From JAYZVT01 sp050248375 (GTDB taxonomy: Bacteria; Pseudomonadota; Alphaproteobacteria; Rhizobiales; Methyloligellaceae): a stretch of 25,018 nt of DNA. Both the position numbers and the translations under genes were made by a program. This document shows positions 1 through 8,052 of this stretch, in pieces. The stretch covers positions 1-25,018 of the forward strand of contig JBFWSL010000019.1 in the NCBI GenBank assembly GCA_050248375.1. The letters are read 5' to 3'. Below the pieces are notes generated by a model. It was not told where the DNA came from, ran no database searches, and was given only the letters and a program-made list of their open reading frames with translations. Position 1 is the first letter of the stretch. Each line of letters opens with the position of its first letter.

Positions 1-662
<662 letters not shown>

Positions 663-673
663 AGGACGCACGG

Positions 674-910
674 ATGCCGACTCTGCTGCGGTGGAAGGGA
701 TACAGAGCCTTTTTCTACAGCAACGAACGGAACGAGCCACCCCATGTTCATGTGCGCCGGGACGATATGGAAGCAAAGTTCTGGCTGGCGGACCTGCGTA
801 TGGCCGTGAACATCGGCTACCCTGAACATGAGCTGAGTGCGATACTCGATGAGCTGGGGCGGCATCAGGACGAACTGATAAGGCAATGGAATGAGTATTT
901 TGGAGATTGA
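674..910 (+). CDS. DUF4160 domain protein
   Basis: A 78-residue protein with the DUF4160 pattern: an MPTLLRW start, an aromatic GYRAFFYSNE strand, and the PPHVHVR motif near residues 23-29. The molecular function of the family is not established. It is commonly found next to DUF2442 genes and has been discussed as toxin-antitoxin-like. Here it starts 11 nt after the pccB stop and overlaps the DUF2442 gene by 20 nt, so the two are almost certainly co-translated. Base composition is clearly lower in GC than the surroundings: the lines at 721-780 and 841-900 are about 55% and 48% GC, against about 67% for pccB at 361-420. That is consistent with acquisition by transfer. Confidence 0.85.
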   Translation: MPTLLRWKGYRAFFYSNERNEPPHVHVRRDDMEAKFWLADLRMAVNIGYPEHELSAILDELGRHQDELIRQWNEYFGD

Positions 911-1160
911 AGCGGAAGAGCTGAACATCGGCTCCGTCGATATCACGGATACCGAGCTCCGCGTTACGCTGCGAGACGGCCGTGTCATCTCGACGCCGCT
1001 CTGGTGGTATCCGAAGCTTTTCCGTGCCTCGCCGGAACAGCGCGCCAACTTCGAGATCATGCCGGTGGGTATTCATTGGCCGGAGATCGACGAGGATCTG
1101 AGCGTTGCCGGCATGCTTTCGGGGCAAAAGGCGCCGGGTGCGGTTAAGCCTGCTCGTTAG
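891..1160 (+). CDS. DUF2442 domain protein
   Basis: An 89-residue protein matching DUF2442: an N-terminal beta strand VDITDTELRVTLRDGRVI, the PLWWYPKLFRASPEQRANFEI core, and GIHWPEIDEDLSVAGML near the C-terminus. This family pairs with DUF4160 in many genomes. Its function is unknown, and a role as partner or antitoxin of a TA-like module is only a hypothesis. The ATG lies inside the end of the DUF4160 gene in another frame, indicating translational coupling. The TAG stop at 1158-1160 directly abuts the second copy of the pccB 3' end, so the gene ends exactly at the junction of the inserted cassette. Confidence 0.85.
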   Translation: MSILEIEAEELNIGSVDITDTELRVTLRDGRVISTPLWWYPKLFRASPEQRANFEIMPVGIHWPEIDEDLSVAGMLSGQKAPGAVKPAR

Positions 1161-1268
1161 GTAATCATGCCGCGCAACACAAGGCGGCGGCTGGCCCGCG
1201 CCCTCAACATGCTGCGCAACAAGCACATCGAGGACCCCTGGAAGAAGCACGACAACATTCCGTTGTGA
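1161..1268 (+). pseudogene. Displaced duplicate of the pccB 3' end (direct repeat copy 2)
   Basis: This stretch repeats the last 106 nt of pccB with four synonymous differences, all within its first 45 nt, followed by 61 identical bases. It still reads in frame as the pccB C-terminus to a TGA at 1266-1268 but has no start or upstream gene body. Its right flank is ordinary intergenic DNA, so it is probably the original chromosomal gene end (at least its 3' part). It was left behind when the DUF4160/DUF2442 cassette arrived with a replacement end (copy 1). Confidence 0.9.
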
Positions 1269-1545
1269 GGGAAGCGTAACCCGGATGGAGCGCTCTCCGG
1301 CCATCATCCCCGGCAAGCAGCGGCCCGGGCGGCCGGTCTGTCCGCGGGCATGATCCCGGGCCTCGTCGGGGGCCTGTCCTGAAAGCGGCGGTGAGCGCGG
1401 CAAGGCGCACTTGGGTTCCCGCCTTCGCGGGAATGACGGAGGGTTTGGCCCGGAGGTTTCCGCAACACTACCTTTGCGCCACATCAAGGCCGCCCGGACT
1501 GGCCAGGCCCACACTCGTTCCCGAAGCCAGCGCGAGGAGCAGCCC
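1269..1545. other. Intergenic region with fragments of two palindromic repeat families
   Basis: No convincing gene is seen here. Positions 1276-1292 match 16 of 17 bases of the left end of the inverted repeat at 2568-2658, so this looks like a decayed fragment. Positions 1416-1433 form a hairpin (TTCCCGC, CTTC loop, GCGGGAA) of the same family as the perfect palindrome at 23005-23030. Confidence 0.6.
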
Positions 1546-2121
1546 ATGCCGAAGAAGATCGCCATTGTCGTCGGCCATGCCCGACAGGGCAGCTATTGCG
1601 AGGCGCTGGGCGAAGCGTACAGGCGCGGCGCGGAGGACGGCGGCCACGAGGTCACTCTGTTCAACACCGCCACCATGGCCTTCGATCCCGTGCTCCATTA
1701 CGGCTACGAGAAGCCGCAGCCGCTGGAGCCGGACCTGCAGGTGGCGCATGATAGCATCCTGGCGGCGGACCACCTCGTTCTGATTTTCCCGCTCTGGCTC
1801 GGCACCCTGCCGGCCATCTTCAAGGGCTTCCTCGAGCGCGTGCTCATCGCGGAGATTATTGGCCCCATGAAGCAGGGCAGGTTCGCCACGCCGCTGAAGG
1901 GCAAGTCCGCCCGCGTCGTCGTCACCATGGGCATGCCGGGCTTCGTCTACCGCTGGTGGTATGGGGCGCACGCGCTGAAGGTGCTGAAACGCAATATCCT
2001 CGGCTTCGTCGGCGCCTCGCCGGTGCGGAGCACCATCCTCGGCAATATCGAGGGCGCGGGCCAGGACAAGCGCCGGCAATGGCTGAAGGACATGGAGCAG
2101 ATGGGCGGGCAGGCCGGCTAG
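1546..2121 (+). CDS. NAD(P)H-dependent quinone reductase-type flavoprotein (flavodoxin_2 fold)
   Basis: A 191-residue cytoplasmic protein of the NAD(P)H:quinone oxidoreductase/KefF/MdaB superfamily, expected to bind FMN or FAD and carry out two-electron reduction of quinones or similar substrates. The first strand and phosphate loop read KIAIVVGHARQGSY. The mid-protein FPLWLGTLPAIFKGFLERVL matches the conserved flavin-contact segment (usual form P.WW..PA.LK...DRV). The ATG at 1546 was chosen over upstream in-frame codons because GAGGAGC lies just before it and the flavodoxin fold starts there. The exact substrate cannot be read from sequence. It stands alone, with the UPF0145 gene 73 nt downstream. 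Confidence 0.85.
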   Translation: MPKKIAIVVGHARQGSYCEALGEAYRRGAEDGGHEVTLFNTATMAFDPVLHYGYEKPQPLEPDLQVAHDSILAADHLVLIFPLWLGTLPAIFKGFLERVLIAEIIGPMKQGRFATPLKGKSARVVVTMGMPGFVYRWWYGAHALKVLKRNILGFVGASPVRSTILGNIEGAGQDKRRQWLKDMEQMGGQAG

Positions 2122-2194
2122 CCTCTTGATCTTTGCCGCCGCCGCCATACATCCCTGCGGACTGTATGCAGCCCGCGCGAGGAGGACGCCGCCC

Positions 2195-2515
2195 ATGATC
2201 ATCACCACCACCCACGGTATCGAGGGACGCCAGGTCGCGGAGTATCTCGGGCCGGTGGCCGGGGAGTGCGTGCTCGGCGCCAACGTCTTCCGCGACTTCT
2301 TCGCCTCCATCCGCGACATCGTAGGCGGACGCGCCGGCGGCTACCAGAAGGTGCTGCGCGACGGCCGCCATATGGCGCTGGACGACATGGCCCAGGAGGC
2401 GCGGGCGCTCGGCGCCGACGCCATCATCGGCATCGACATCGACTATGAGAGCCTTGGCGACAAGAACTCCATGCTCATGGTGTCGTGCAACGGCACGGCG
2501 GTGAAGCTGCGGTAG
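2195..2515 (+). CDS. YbjQ family (UPF0145) heavy-metal-binding-domain protein
   Basis: A 106-residue protein of the YbjQ/UPF0145 family. Visible hallmarks are the opening MIITTTHGIEGR, the GANVFRDFFASIRDIVGGRAGGY segment (about residues 30-52), and the ALGADAIIGIDIDYE motif. The family forms small oligomers and its biochemical role is unclear, although it is often annotated as heavy-metal-binding. The start at 2195 is preceded by GAGGAGGA (2179-2186), a strong ribosome binding site. An in-frame extension upstream lacks family similarity and was left out. Confidence 0.9.
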   Translation: MIITTTHGIEGRQVAEYLGPVAGECVLGANVFRDFFASIRDIVGGRAGGYQKVLRDGRHMALDDMAQEARALGADAIIGIDIDYESLGDKNSMLMVSCNGTAVKLR

Positions 2516-2567
2516 GTGTGGCTGCCGGAAGCCGCAGCCGTTTCCCGCACGCGGGGGCGAGTCGAAC

Positions 2568-2658
2568 GTAGCCCGGATGGAGCGAAGCGCAATCCGGGAA
2601 GGGCGTCTCCACCGCTTATCGCCGGTCCCGGATTTCGCTGACGCTTCATCCGGGCTAC
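2568..2658. repeat. 91-bp imperfect inverted repeat in the UPF0145-sulfotransferase gap
   Basis: The left arm (2568-2599) begins GTAGCCCGGATGGAGCG and runs into CGCAATCCGGGA. The right arm (2626-2658) is its near-complete reverse complement, ending in CATCCGGGCTAC. This type of element is recognised as a widespread intergenic palindromic repeat in proteobacteria, possibly a non-autonomous REP/MITE-like sequence. A fragment of the left end also occurs at 1276-1292. Confidence 0.8.
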
Positions 2659-2719
2659 AGAGCGTCTGTGCCGCAATCGTTGTCAAAAAGGGCGATGCGC
2701 CAGTCCATGGCGCGGCCAA

Positions 2720-3439
2720 ATGGCCTGTGCTACCCCTTCACCCATGATCGTCTCCCACCGGCACCGCTTCATCTACATCAAGACCTACAAGACCGCGTCC
2801 ACCTCCATCGAGGCGGCGTTGAGCGCCGTCTGCGGGCCCGATGACGTCATCACGCCTGCCTCCGAAGAACTGATGAAGACGAGGGCAGGGCGCGAGGCCC
2901 GGAACTACCGCCTCGACCACCCCATGGTGCCCAGACGGCCGCTGCTGCGCCGCCTGCTGGGACGCCCGGAACGGGCCTATCATCCCAGCGTTGGCTATTA
3001 CGAGCACATGCCCGCCTGGCGCGTTCGCAACTATGTGGGCGAGGAGATCTGGTCCAGCTACTACAAGTTCAGCTTTGAGCGGAATCCCTGGGAGCGGCAG
3101 GTCTCCTGGTTCTTCTACAAGACCAAGAGCAAGGCGGACCGTCCGGAATTCGCCGCTTTTCTGCGGGACAAGAAGCGTGCCTATGTGGAGAATTTCGACC
3201 TCTATTCGATCGGGGATCAGGTCTGCCTCGACTTCGTGGGACGCTACGAAAGCCTCGCGAAAGACTTTCAGAAAGCCATGCAATCCATTGGTATGGAAAA
3301 GAAAATAGAGCTGCCATTGACCAATGCGTCGCCTCGCCAGGGCAACCGCGACTACCGGAAGTTCTACGACGCGGAAACCCGCGACCGCATGGCCCGGTGG
3401 TATGCCCGGGAGATCGATCTTTTCGGATACGGGTTCTGA
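2720..3439 (+). CDS. Sulfotransferase family protein
   Basis: A 239-residue protein of the sulfotransferase family 2 type, predicted to transfer sulfate from PAPS to a carbohydrate or other hydroxyl acceptor. The 5'-phosphosulfate loop is seen as YIKTYKTASTSIEAAL (about residues 19-34). The 3'-phosphate-binding motif is FSFERNPWERQVSWFF (about 117-132), with the expected RNPW..R pattern. No signal peptide or membrane segment is apparent. A second in-frame ATG at 2744 (MIVSHRHRFIYIK) is an equally good start and would remove eight residues. The acceptor is unknown and no glycan cluster lies nearby. Flanking gaps suggest its own transcript. Confidence 0.85.
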   Translation: MACATPSPMIVSHRHRFIYIKTYKTASTSIEAALSAVCGPDDVITPASEELMKTRAGREARNYRLDHPMVPRRPLLRRLLGRPERAYHPSVGYYEHMPAWRVRNYVGEEIWSSYYKFSFERNPWERQVSWFFYKTKSKADRPEFAAFLRDKKRAYVENFDLYSIGDQVCLDFVGRYESLAKDFQKAMQSIGMEKKIELPLTNASPRQGNRDYRKFYDAETRDRMARWYAREIDLFGYGF

Positions 3440-3501
3440 GACTTGCATCCCGGCGGCGAATAAGGGCATGAGTCCCGTATAGGCGCAGGAGAACAACATC
3501 C

Positions 3502-3855
3502 ATGCATGAGATCGCGTCCCGTCTGATCCGTCTGGCGCTTCCCTGCCTGTTCGCCGTGGCTGCGGCGGGGCTGGCCCAGGCACAGGACATTCCCGGCCAG
3601 CCCAGCGCCAATCGCGGGGAGATCGTCGCCAGGAAGGTCTGCCTGGTTTGCCACATCCCGCAGGCGCCCACGGAACCGGGCACGCCGGTGAAGGCCGATG
3701 TTCCGACCTTCCCGGAGATCGCGAAACGTCTGGATGCCGATGGCATCAAGGCGGCGATCATCAGCCCGGCCCATCCCATGCCGAAAGTATCTCTCACCCA
3801 GGCGGAGATGGACGACGTCGCCGCATATGTGATCGCGCAGAAGCCGGCCGAATGA
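3502..3855 (+). CDS. Small periplasmic c-type cytochrome (first of tandem pair)
   Basis: A 117-residue monoheme cytochrome c. It has an N-terminal Sec signal peptide (hydrophobic LALPCLFAVAAAGL, then AQA cleavage near residue 27), a heme attachment motif CLVCH (about 47-51) and a likely axial Met in HPMPKV (about 92-97). It would carry electrons in the periplasm. GCAGGAG precedes the ATG. The gene is followed 35 nt later by a paralogue with the same architecture, and both share a GEIV segment before the heme motif, so they likely arose by tandem duplication. The redox partner is not evident from the neighbourhood. Confidence 0.88.
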   Translation: MHEIASRLIRLALPCLFAVAAAGLAQAQDIPGQPSANRGEIVARKVCLVCHIPQAPTEPGTPVKADVPTFPEIAKRLDADGIKAAIISPAHPMPKVSLTQAEMDDVAAYVIAQKPAE

Positions 3856-3890
3856 GAGGCCGGCGGGCAAGTGCCAGTCGAGGTCGTGCC

Positions 3891-4217
3891 ATGAAACTGG
3901 ATGCCGGACCCGTGAAGCTGTTCCTGTTCGTTCTGTGCCTCGGCCTCGCGGGGCCGGCCGCCGCCCAGGAGGGCAGCGCCGAAGCCGGAGGCGAGATCGT
4001 CACCAAAAGCTGCGCCGCCTGCCATATGCCCAAGGGCGCGCCGGTGGCGCTGCCGGGCAAGACGCCGCCGCCCCATTTCCGCGACGTGGCCAACGCGGAA
4101 AATCTTTTCGAGGTGGTGGCCGCCGCGCTCGACAATCCGAAGCACCCCATGCGGCCGATCACGCTGAACGAACAGCAGATCGCCGACGTCACCGCCTTCA
4201 TACGCACAGTGAAGTAG
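3891..4217 (+). CDS. Small periplasmic c-type cytochrome (second of tandem pair)
   Basis: A 108-residue monoheme cytochrome c with signal peptide (KLFLFVLCLGLAGPAAA), heme motif CAACH (about residues 43-47) and candidate axial Met in NPKHPMRPI near the C-terminal third. The ATG at 3891 puts the signal peptide right at the N-terminus and has GAGG upstream. A competing ATG at 3852 overlaps the previous stop codon (ATGA) and would add 13 basic residues, which is less likely. The layout mirrors the gene just upstream. It converges on the cyclase gene with only 17 nt between stops. Confidence 0.88.
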   Translation: MKLDAGPVKLFLFVLCLGLAGPAAAQEGSAEAGGEIVTKSCAACHMPKGAPVALPGKTPPPHFRDVANAENLFEVVAAALDNPKHPMRPITLNEQQIADVTAFIRTVK

Positions 4218-4234
4218 AACGGTTGGCGAGCCCG

Positions 4235-5572
4235 TTACGGCGAAAAGGGCGTCACCGGCTCATCGCCGGGCCTGCGGCGTCTCGGGCGGGATTTCGCCGG
4301 GGCCGACGCGCGTGGCCTGCGCATGGGCTCCCCCAGCGCGTGCACCGTCATGTGCCGCTCCACGCCGCGCAGGGCATGGCTGCCTAGCGGCCTGCTTTGC
4401 GCCCCGAGCAGTTCCACGAAGCGGTCGCTGGCCAGCAACCGGTGCCCGAGCGTCTTGGTGAGGGTCTCCAGCCGCACAACCTCGTTCACCGCCGGACCGA
4501 AAACGGAGAAGGTGAGCCGTTCCGGCAGGCCCACGTTGCCGTAGAGCACCTTGCCCGCATGCAGGGCTATGCCGTAGCCCAGTTCCTCGCCGCCATCCTC
4601 CTGCCGCGTCTTGTTGACCTCCGCCATGCGGGACATCGCCTGAGCGGCGGCGTAGTGCGCGCGCTGGGTCGCCACGGCCATGCCGTTGCGCCGCCGCCCG
4701 CGCGACTCGAAGATGGCGAGCAGCCCGTCGCCCACGAAACTGAGAATCTCTCCGCCGGCCTCCCGCACCGGCCGCCCCATCGCCTCGAAGAATGTGTTGA
4801 GGTTGTCGATGTAATCCTGCGGTGCCAGTTGGTCTGCCATGTGGGTCGAGCCGCGCAGGTCGCAATACCAGATCGCCGCCTCGATCGACTCCGCGTCGCC
4901 GCGCCGGATGTGCCCGTCCAGAACCTGTTCGCTGGTGCTGTTGCCCAGATAGGTCGTGGCGATGTTGCGCATGAGCTGGCGCCGGATGGCCACCTTGCAC
5001 GACACCGCCAGCCGGTCCTGAACCCTCAGCAGCGCCTCGATGTCCCTGTCGGAGAAGCCGTTGCGCCGGTCGGTCGCCCAGGAGCCGAACATGCCGTCGA
5101 GCCGGCTGACCTCCGGGTCGCCTATGGCGAAGGCCACATAGTCCGTGACGCCTTCCCTGAGCAGGTCGTGCAGGATGGGAAAGTCGAGCTGGCGGGTCTT
5201 GTCCATGCGCACCCGCAGCATGTCGAGCTTGCGCGCGAGCATGTAGTAGTGGGGGCTGCGCTTGTAGTCTTCGGACACGCCGCCCGGCACGTGAGGATAG
5301 CCGTCGAGCCTGGTGCCCTTGCCGCGCAGCCAGGTGACGCCTATGGCGCTGTGCAGGGGATGCAGCACGGGGAACGCGAAGAAGCCCCTCACCAGAGGCA
5401 GGCCGGTGGCGAACAGTCGCTCGCAGCAGCCCAGCACGATATCCTCGATCTCGCTGTCGCGAAGGGCCTGCTGCATCAGCCAGCTATTCACGTGGTTGAC
5501 CAGCGAACGGGCCGTTGTGTCCGGTTTTGCTTGCCGGGCAGGAGCGCTCTTCCTTGTCCTTTTTGGCGGCAT
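4235..5572 (-). CDS. Class III adenylate/guanylate cyclase domain protein
   Basis: A 445-residue cytoplasmic protein with no membrane segments. The N-terminal 200 residues resemble a sensory region seen in rhizobial-type cyclases. The class III catalytic domain spans about 230-415. Both metal-binding aspartates are visible: D238 in AIWYCDLRGST and D282 in SFVGDGLLAIF. The transition-state Asn/Arg pair is in GPAVNEVVRLE (N363, R367). The base-specifying position before FSVFG is Thr354 rather than the common Asp, so ATP preference is likely but not certain. A basic, disordered tail follows residue 415. Product would be cAMP (less likely cGMP). It is encoded alone on the minus strand. Confidence 0.9.
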   Translation of the reverse strand: MPPKRTRKSAPARQAKPDTTARSLVNHVNSWLMQQALRDSEIEDIVLGCCERLFATGLPLVRGFFAFPVLHPLHSAIGVTWLRGKGTRLDGYPHVPGGVSEDYKRSPHYYMLARKLDMLRVRMDKTRQLDFPILHDLLREGVTDYVAFAIGDPEVSRLDGMFGSWATDRRNGFSDRDIEALLRVQDRLAVSCKVAIRRQLMRNIATTYLGNSTSEQVLDGHIRRGDAESIEAAIWYCDLRGSTHMADQLAPQDYIDNLNTFFEAMGRPVREAGGEILSFVGDGLLAIFESRGRRRNGMAVATQRAHYAAAQAMSRMAEVNKTRQEDGGEELGYGIALHAGKVLYGNVGLPERLTFSVFGPAVNEVVRLETLTKTLGHRLLASDRFVELLGAQSRPLGSHALRGVERHMTVHALGEPMRRPRASAPAKSRPRRRRPGDEPVTPFSP

Positions 5573-5715
5573 TTCGCTTCTTCTTGCCCTGATACTGCGG
5601 CCATCCGCCCGGTCGGCGGGGTTCCGCAGCCTTCTTTTTCACGAGTTTACCGGGCCCCGTCCAGCGTCTAAAACCGGATGGCGTAAACGGGGCGGGAACG
5701 GGGAAACACGAGCGT

Positions 5716-7734
5716 ATGTTCAAGAAAATACTGATTGCCAACCGCGGAGAGATCGCCTGCCGGGTCATCAGGACGGCCAGGGCGATGGGCATTTCTACGG
5801 TGGCGGTCTACTCCGATGCCGACCGTGACGCCCTCCATGTGGAAATGGCCGGCGAGGCCGTGCATATCGGTCCGCCCGCTCCCGGGCAATCCTACCTGGA
5901 CATCGAGAAGATCGTGGCGGCCTGCAAGGATACGGGCGCCGAGGCCGTGCATCCCGGCTATGGCTTCTTGTCGGAGAACGCCGCCTTCGCCAGGGCGCTC
6001 GCCAAGGCCGGCATCGCCTTCATCGGCCCGAACGTCAAGGCCATCGAGGCCATGGGTGACAAGATCGAGTCGAAGAAGTTCGCCGCGGCCGCCAAGGTCA
6101 ACACCGTTCCCGGGCATATGGGCATCATCAGGGACGCCGGGGAAGCCCGGAAGATCGCCGAGGACATCGGCTTTCCGGTGATGATCAAGGCGTCGGCCGG
6201 CGGCGGCGGCAAGGGCATGCGCATTGCCTGGTCCGCAAAGGAAGTGGCGGAAGGCTTCGCCTCGTCGCAATCGGAGGCGAAATCGAGCTTCGGCGACGAC
6301 CGCATTTTCATCGAGAAGTTCATCGAGCAGCCGCGCCATATCGAGATCCAGGTGCTGGCCGACAAGCACGGCAACACCGTCTACCTGGGCGAGCGCGAAT
6401 GCTCCATCCAGCGCCGCAACCAGAAGGTTCTGGAGGAGGCGCCGAGCCCGTTCCTCGATGCGAAAACCCGCAAGGCCATGGGCGAGCAGGCGGTCGCGCT
6501 GGCCAGGGCCGTGGACTACGAAAGCGCGGGCACCGTCGAGTTCATCGTCGACAAGGACCGCAACTTCTACTTCCTGGAGATGAACACGCGCCTGCAGGTG
6601 GAGCACCCGGTCACCGAGCTGGTCACCGGTATCGACCTCGTGGAGCAGATGATCCGTGTCGCCGCCGGCGAGAAGCTCGAGCTGAAGCAGGCCGACGTGA
6701 AGCTGAAAGGCTGGGCCATCGAGTCCCGCATCTACGCCGAGGATCCGTTCCGCAACTTCCTGCCCTCGACCGGACGGCTGGTGCGCTATCGCCCGCCGCG
6801 GGAGGAAATCATTGACGGCCGCACGGTGCGCAACGACACCGGTGTCTACGAGGGCGGCGAGATATCCATCTACTACGATCCGATGATCGCCAAGCTCTGC
6901 ACCCATGCCCGCGACCGCGAGGCCGCGATCGACCACATGGCGGGCGCGCTGGACGAGTTCTACATCGACGGCATCCGGCACAACATTCCGTTCCTGTCCG
7001 CGCTGATGCAGCATCCGCGCTGGCGCAAGGGGGACCTCTCTACCGGCTTCATCGCCGAGGAGTTTCCGGAGGGCTTCCAGCACCGCGAGCCGGAAGCCCA
7101 CGAAAAGGAACTGCTGTCGGTGGTCGCTCTCTATATCGATCACCTTGGCAACCAGCGCCGCCGCCACATCTCCGGCCAGATGGACGGACCCGAGGTCGTC
7201 TTTTCCGAGACCCGGGTGGTCATGTCCGGGGGTGAGACCCAGCGCGCCCGTGTGACCGGCGGCCTGGACGGCACGCTCGATGTCACGCTGGTGGATATCG
7301 ACGACGAGACCCCGGAGACCTTCCGGGTCGTTTCGGACTGGTGGTTTGGCGACCCCGTCTGGAAAGGCACCGTCGGCGGCGTCGCGGTCGCCGTGCAGGT
7401 GACGCCGGTGCACAACGGTGTCGATCTTGCCTACCGGGGCATCAGCGCCAGGGTCTATGTCTATACCGGGCGCGAGGCGGAGTTGGCGGCCCTCATGCCG
7501 GTCAAGACGCCGCCGGACACCTCGAAGATGCTGCTGTGCCCCATGCCCGGCCTGCTGGTCTCGGTGGCCGTGGAGCAGGGGCAGGAGGTCAAGGCCGGAG
7601 AGCCGCTCTGCGTCGTGGAGGCCATGAAGATGGAGAATATCCTCAAGGCCGAACGTGACGTGACCGTCTCCCGCATCCTGCCCAAGGTCGGCGACAGCCT
7701 CGCGGTCGACGCGGTGATCATGGAGTTCGAATAG
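5716..7734 (+). CDS. pccA: Propionyl-CoA carboxylase alpha subunit (biotin carboxylase plus biotin carrier)
   Basis: A 672-residue cytoplasmic enzyme that carboxylates biotin with ATP and bicarbonate and hands it to PccB. The biotin carboxylase N-domain opens FKKILIANRGEIACRVIRTA. The ATP-grasp loop is KASAGGGGKGMRIA (about 155-168). Catalytic segments EMNTRLQVEHPVTE and the biotin carboxylase C-domain follow to about 445. A BT linker region comes next, then the biotinyl domain with VVEAMKMEN, biotin on K638. The AMKM motif and length are typical of PccA. The gene is separated from pccB by eight unrelated genes and is followed 18 nt later by acylphosphatase. Confidence 0.94.
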   Translation: MFKKILIANRGEIACRVIRTARAMGISTVAVYSDADRDALHVEMAGEAVHIGPPAPGQSYLDIEKIVAACKDTGAEAVHPGYGFLSENAAFARALAKAGIAFIGPNVKAIEAMGDKIESKKFAAAAKVNTVPGHMGIIRDAGEARKIAEDIGFPVMIKASAGGGGKGMRIAWSAKEVAEGFASSQSEAKSSFGDDRIFIEKFIEQPRHIEIQVLADKHGNTVYLGERECSIQRRNQKVLEEAPSPFLDAKTRKAMGEQAVALARAVDYESAGTVEFIVDKDRNFYFLEMNTRLQVEHPVTELVTGIDLVEQMIRVAAGEKLELKQADVKLKGWAIESRIYAEDPFRNFLPSTGRLVRYRPPREEIIDGRTVRNDTGVYEGGEISIYYDPMIAKLCTHARDREAAIDHMAGALDEFYIDGIRHNIPFLSALMQHPRWRKGDLSTGFIAEEFPEGFQHREPEAHEKELLSVVALYIDHLGNQRRRHISGQMDGPEVVFSETRVVMSGGETQRARVTGGLDGTLDVTLVDIDDETPETFRVVSDWWFGDPVWKGTVGGVAVAVQVTPVHNGVDLAYRGISARVYVYTGREAELAALMPVKTPPDTSKMLLCPMPGLLVSVAVEQGQEVKAGEPLCVVEAMKMENILKAERDVTVSRILPKVGDSLAVDAVIMEFE

Positions 7735-7752
7735 GGTTTCCACCTGCCAGAG

Positions 7753-8052
7753 ATGCCCGACAGCAATCCTCCGGTCCGCACCGTGCACGTGATCATCACG
7801 GGCCGCGTGCAGGGCGTGTGGTTCCGCGGCTGGACCGTGGAGACCGCGCGAGGGCTCGGCCTCGATGGCTGGGTGCGCAACCGCCGCGACGGCAGCGTGG
7901 AGGCCGTCTTCTCCGGCGAGCCGGACCGCGTGGCCGCCATGCTGGCCGCCTGCGAACAGGGTCCGCCCGCCGCGAAAGTGAATTCCGTCGAAGTCTCGGA
8001 GGTCAGGGCGCCGCCCGAAGCAAGCGGCTTCGAGGTCAGGCCGACGGAGTAA
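7753..8052 (+). CDS. acyP: Acylphosphatase
   Basis: A 99-residue small alpha/beta protein that hydrolyses acyl-phosphates. The signature GRVQGVWFRGWTVETA is present (about residues 17-32), with catalytic Arg25 and Asn43 (GWVRNRRDGSVE) in the expected places. It starts 18 nt after pccA and is probably co-transcribed with it. Its last 17 nt overlap the 3' end of the convergent lipB gene. Confidence 0.93.
   Translation: MPDSNPPVRTVHVIITGRVQGVWFRGWTVETARGLGLDGWVRNRRDGSVEAVFSGEPDRVAAMLAACEQGPPAAKVNSVEVSEVRAPPEASGFEVRPTE

Noticed and set aside
4397..5671. 424-codon plus-strand open frame opposite the cyclase
   Set aside because: Antisense shadow of the class III cyclase, whose catalytic residues are intact on the minus strand.
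5573..5715. Lysine-rich minus-strand frame upstream of the cyclase start
   Set aside because: Part of a frame that runs antisense into pccA and out of frame into the cyclase. It has no ribosome binding site and is low complexity. Not enough support for a gene.
5668..7788. 706-codon minus-strand open frame opposite pccA
   Set aside because: Antisense shadow of pccA, with biased His/Asp/Leu composition and no motif.
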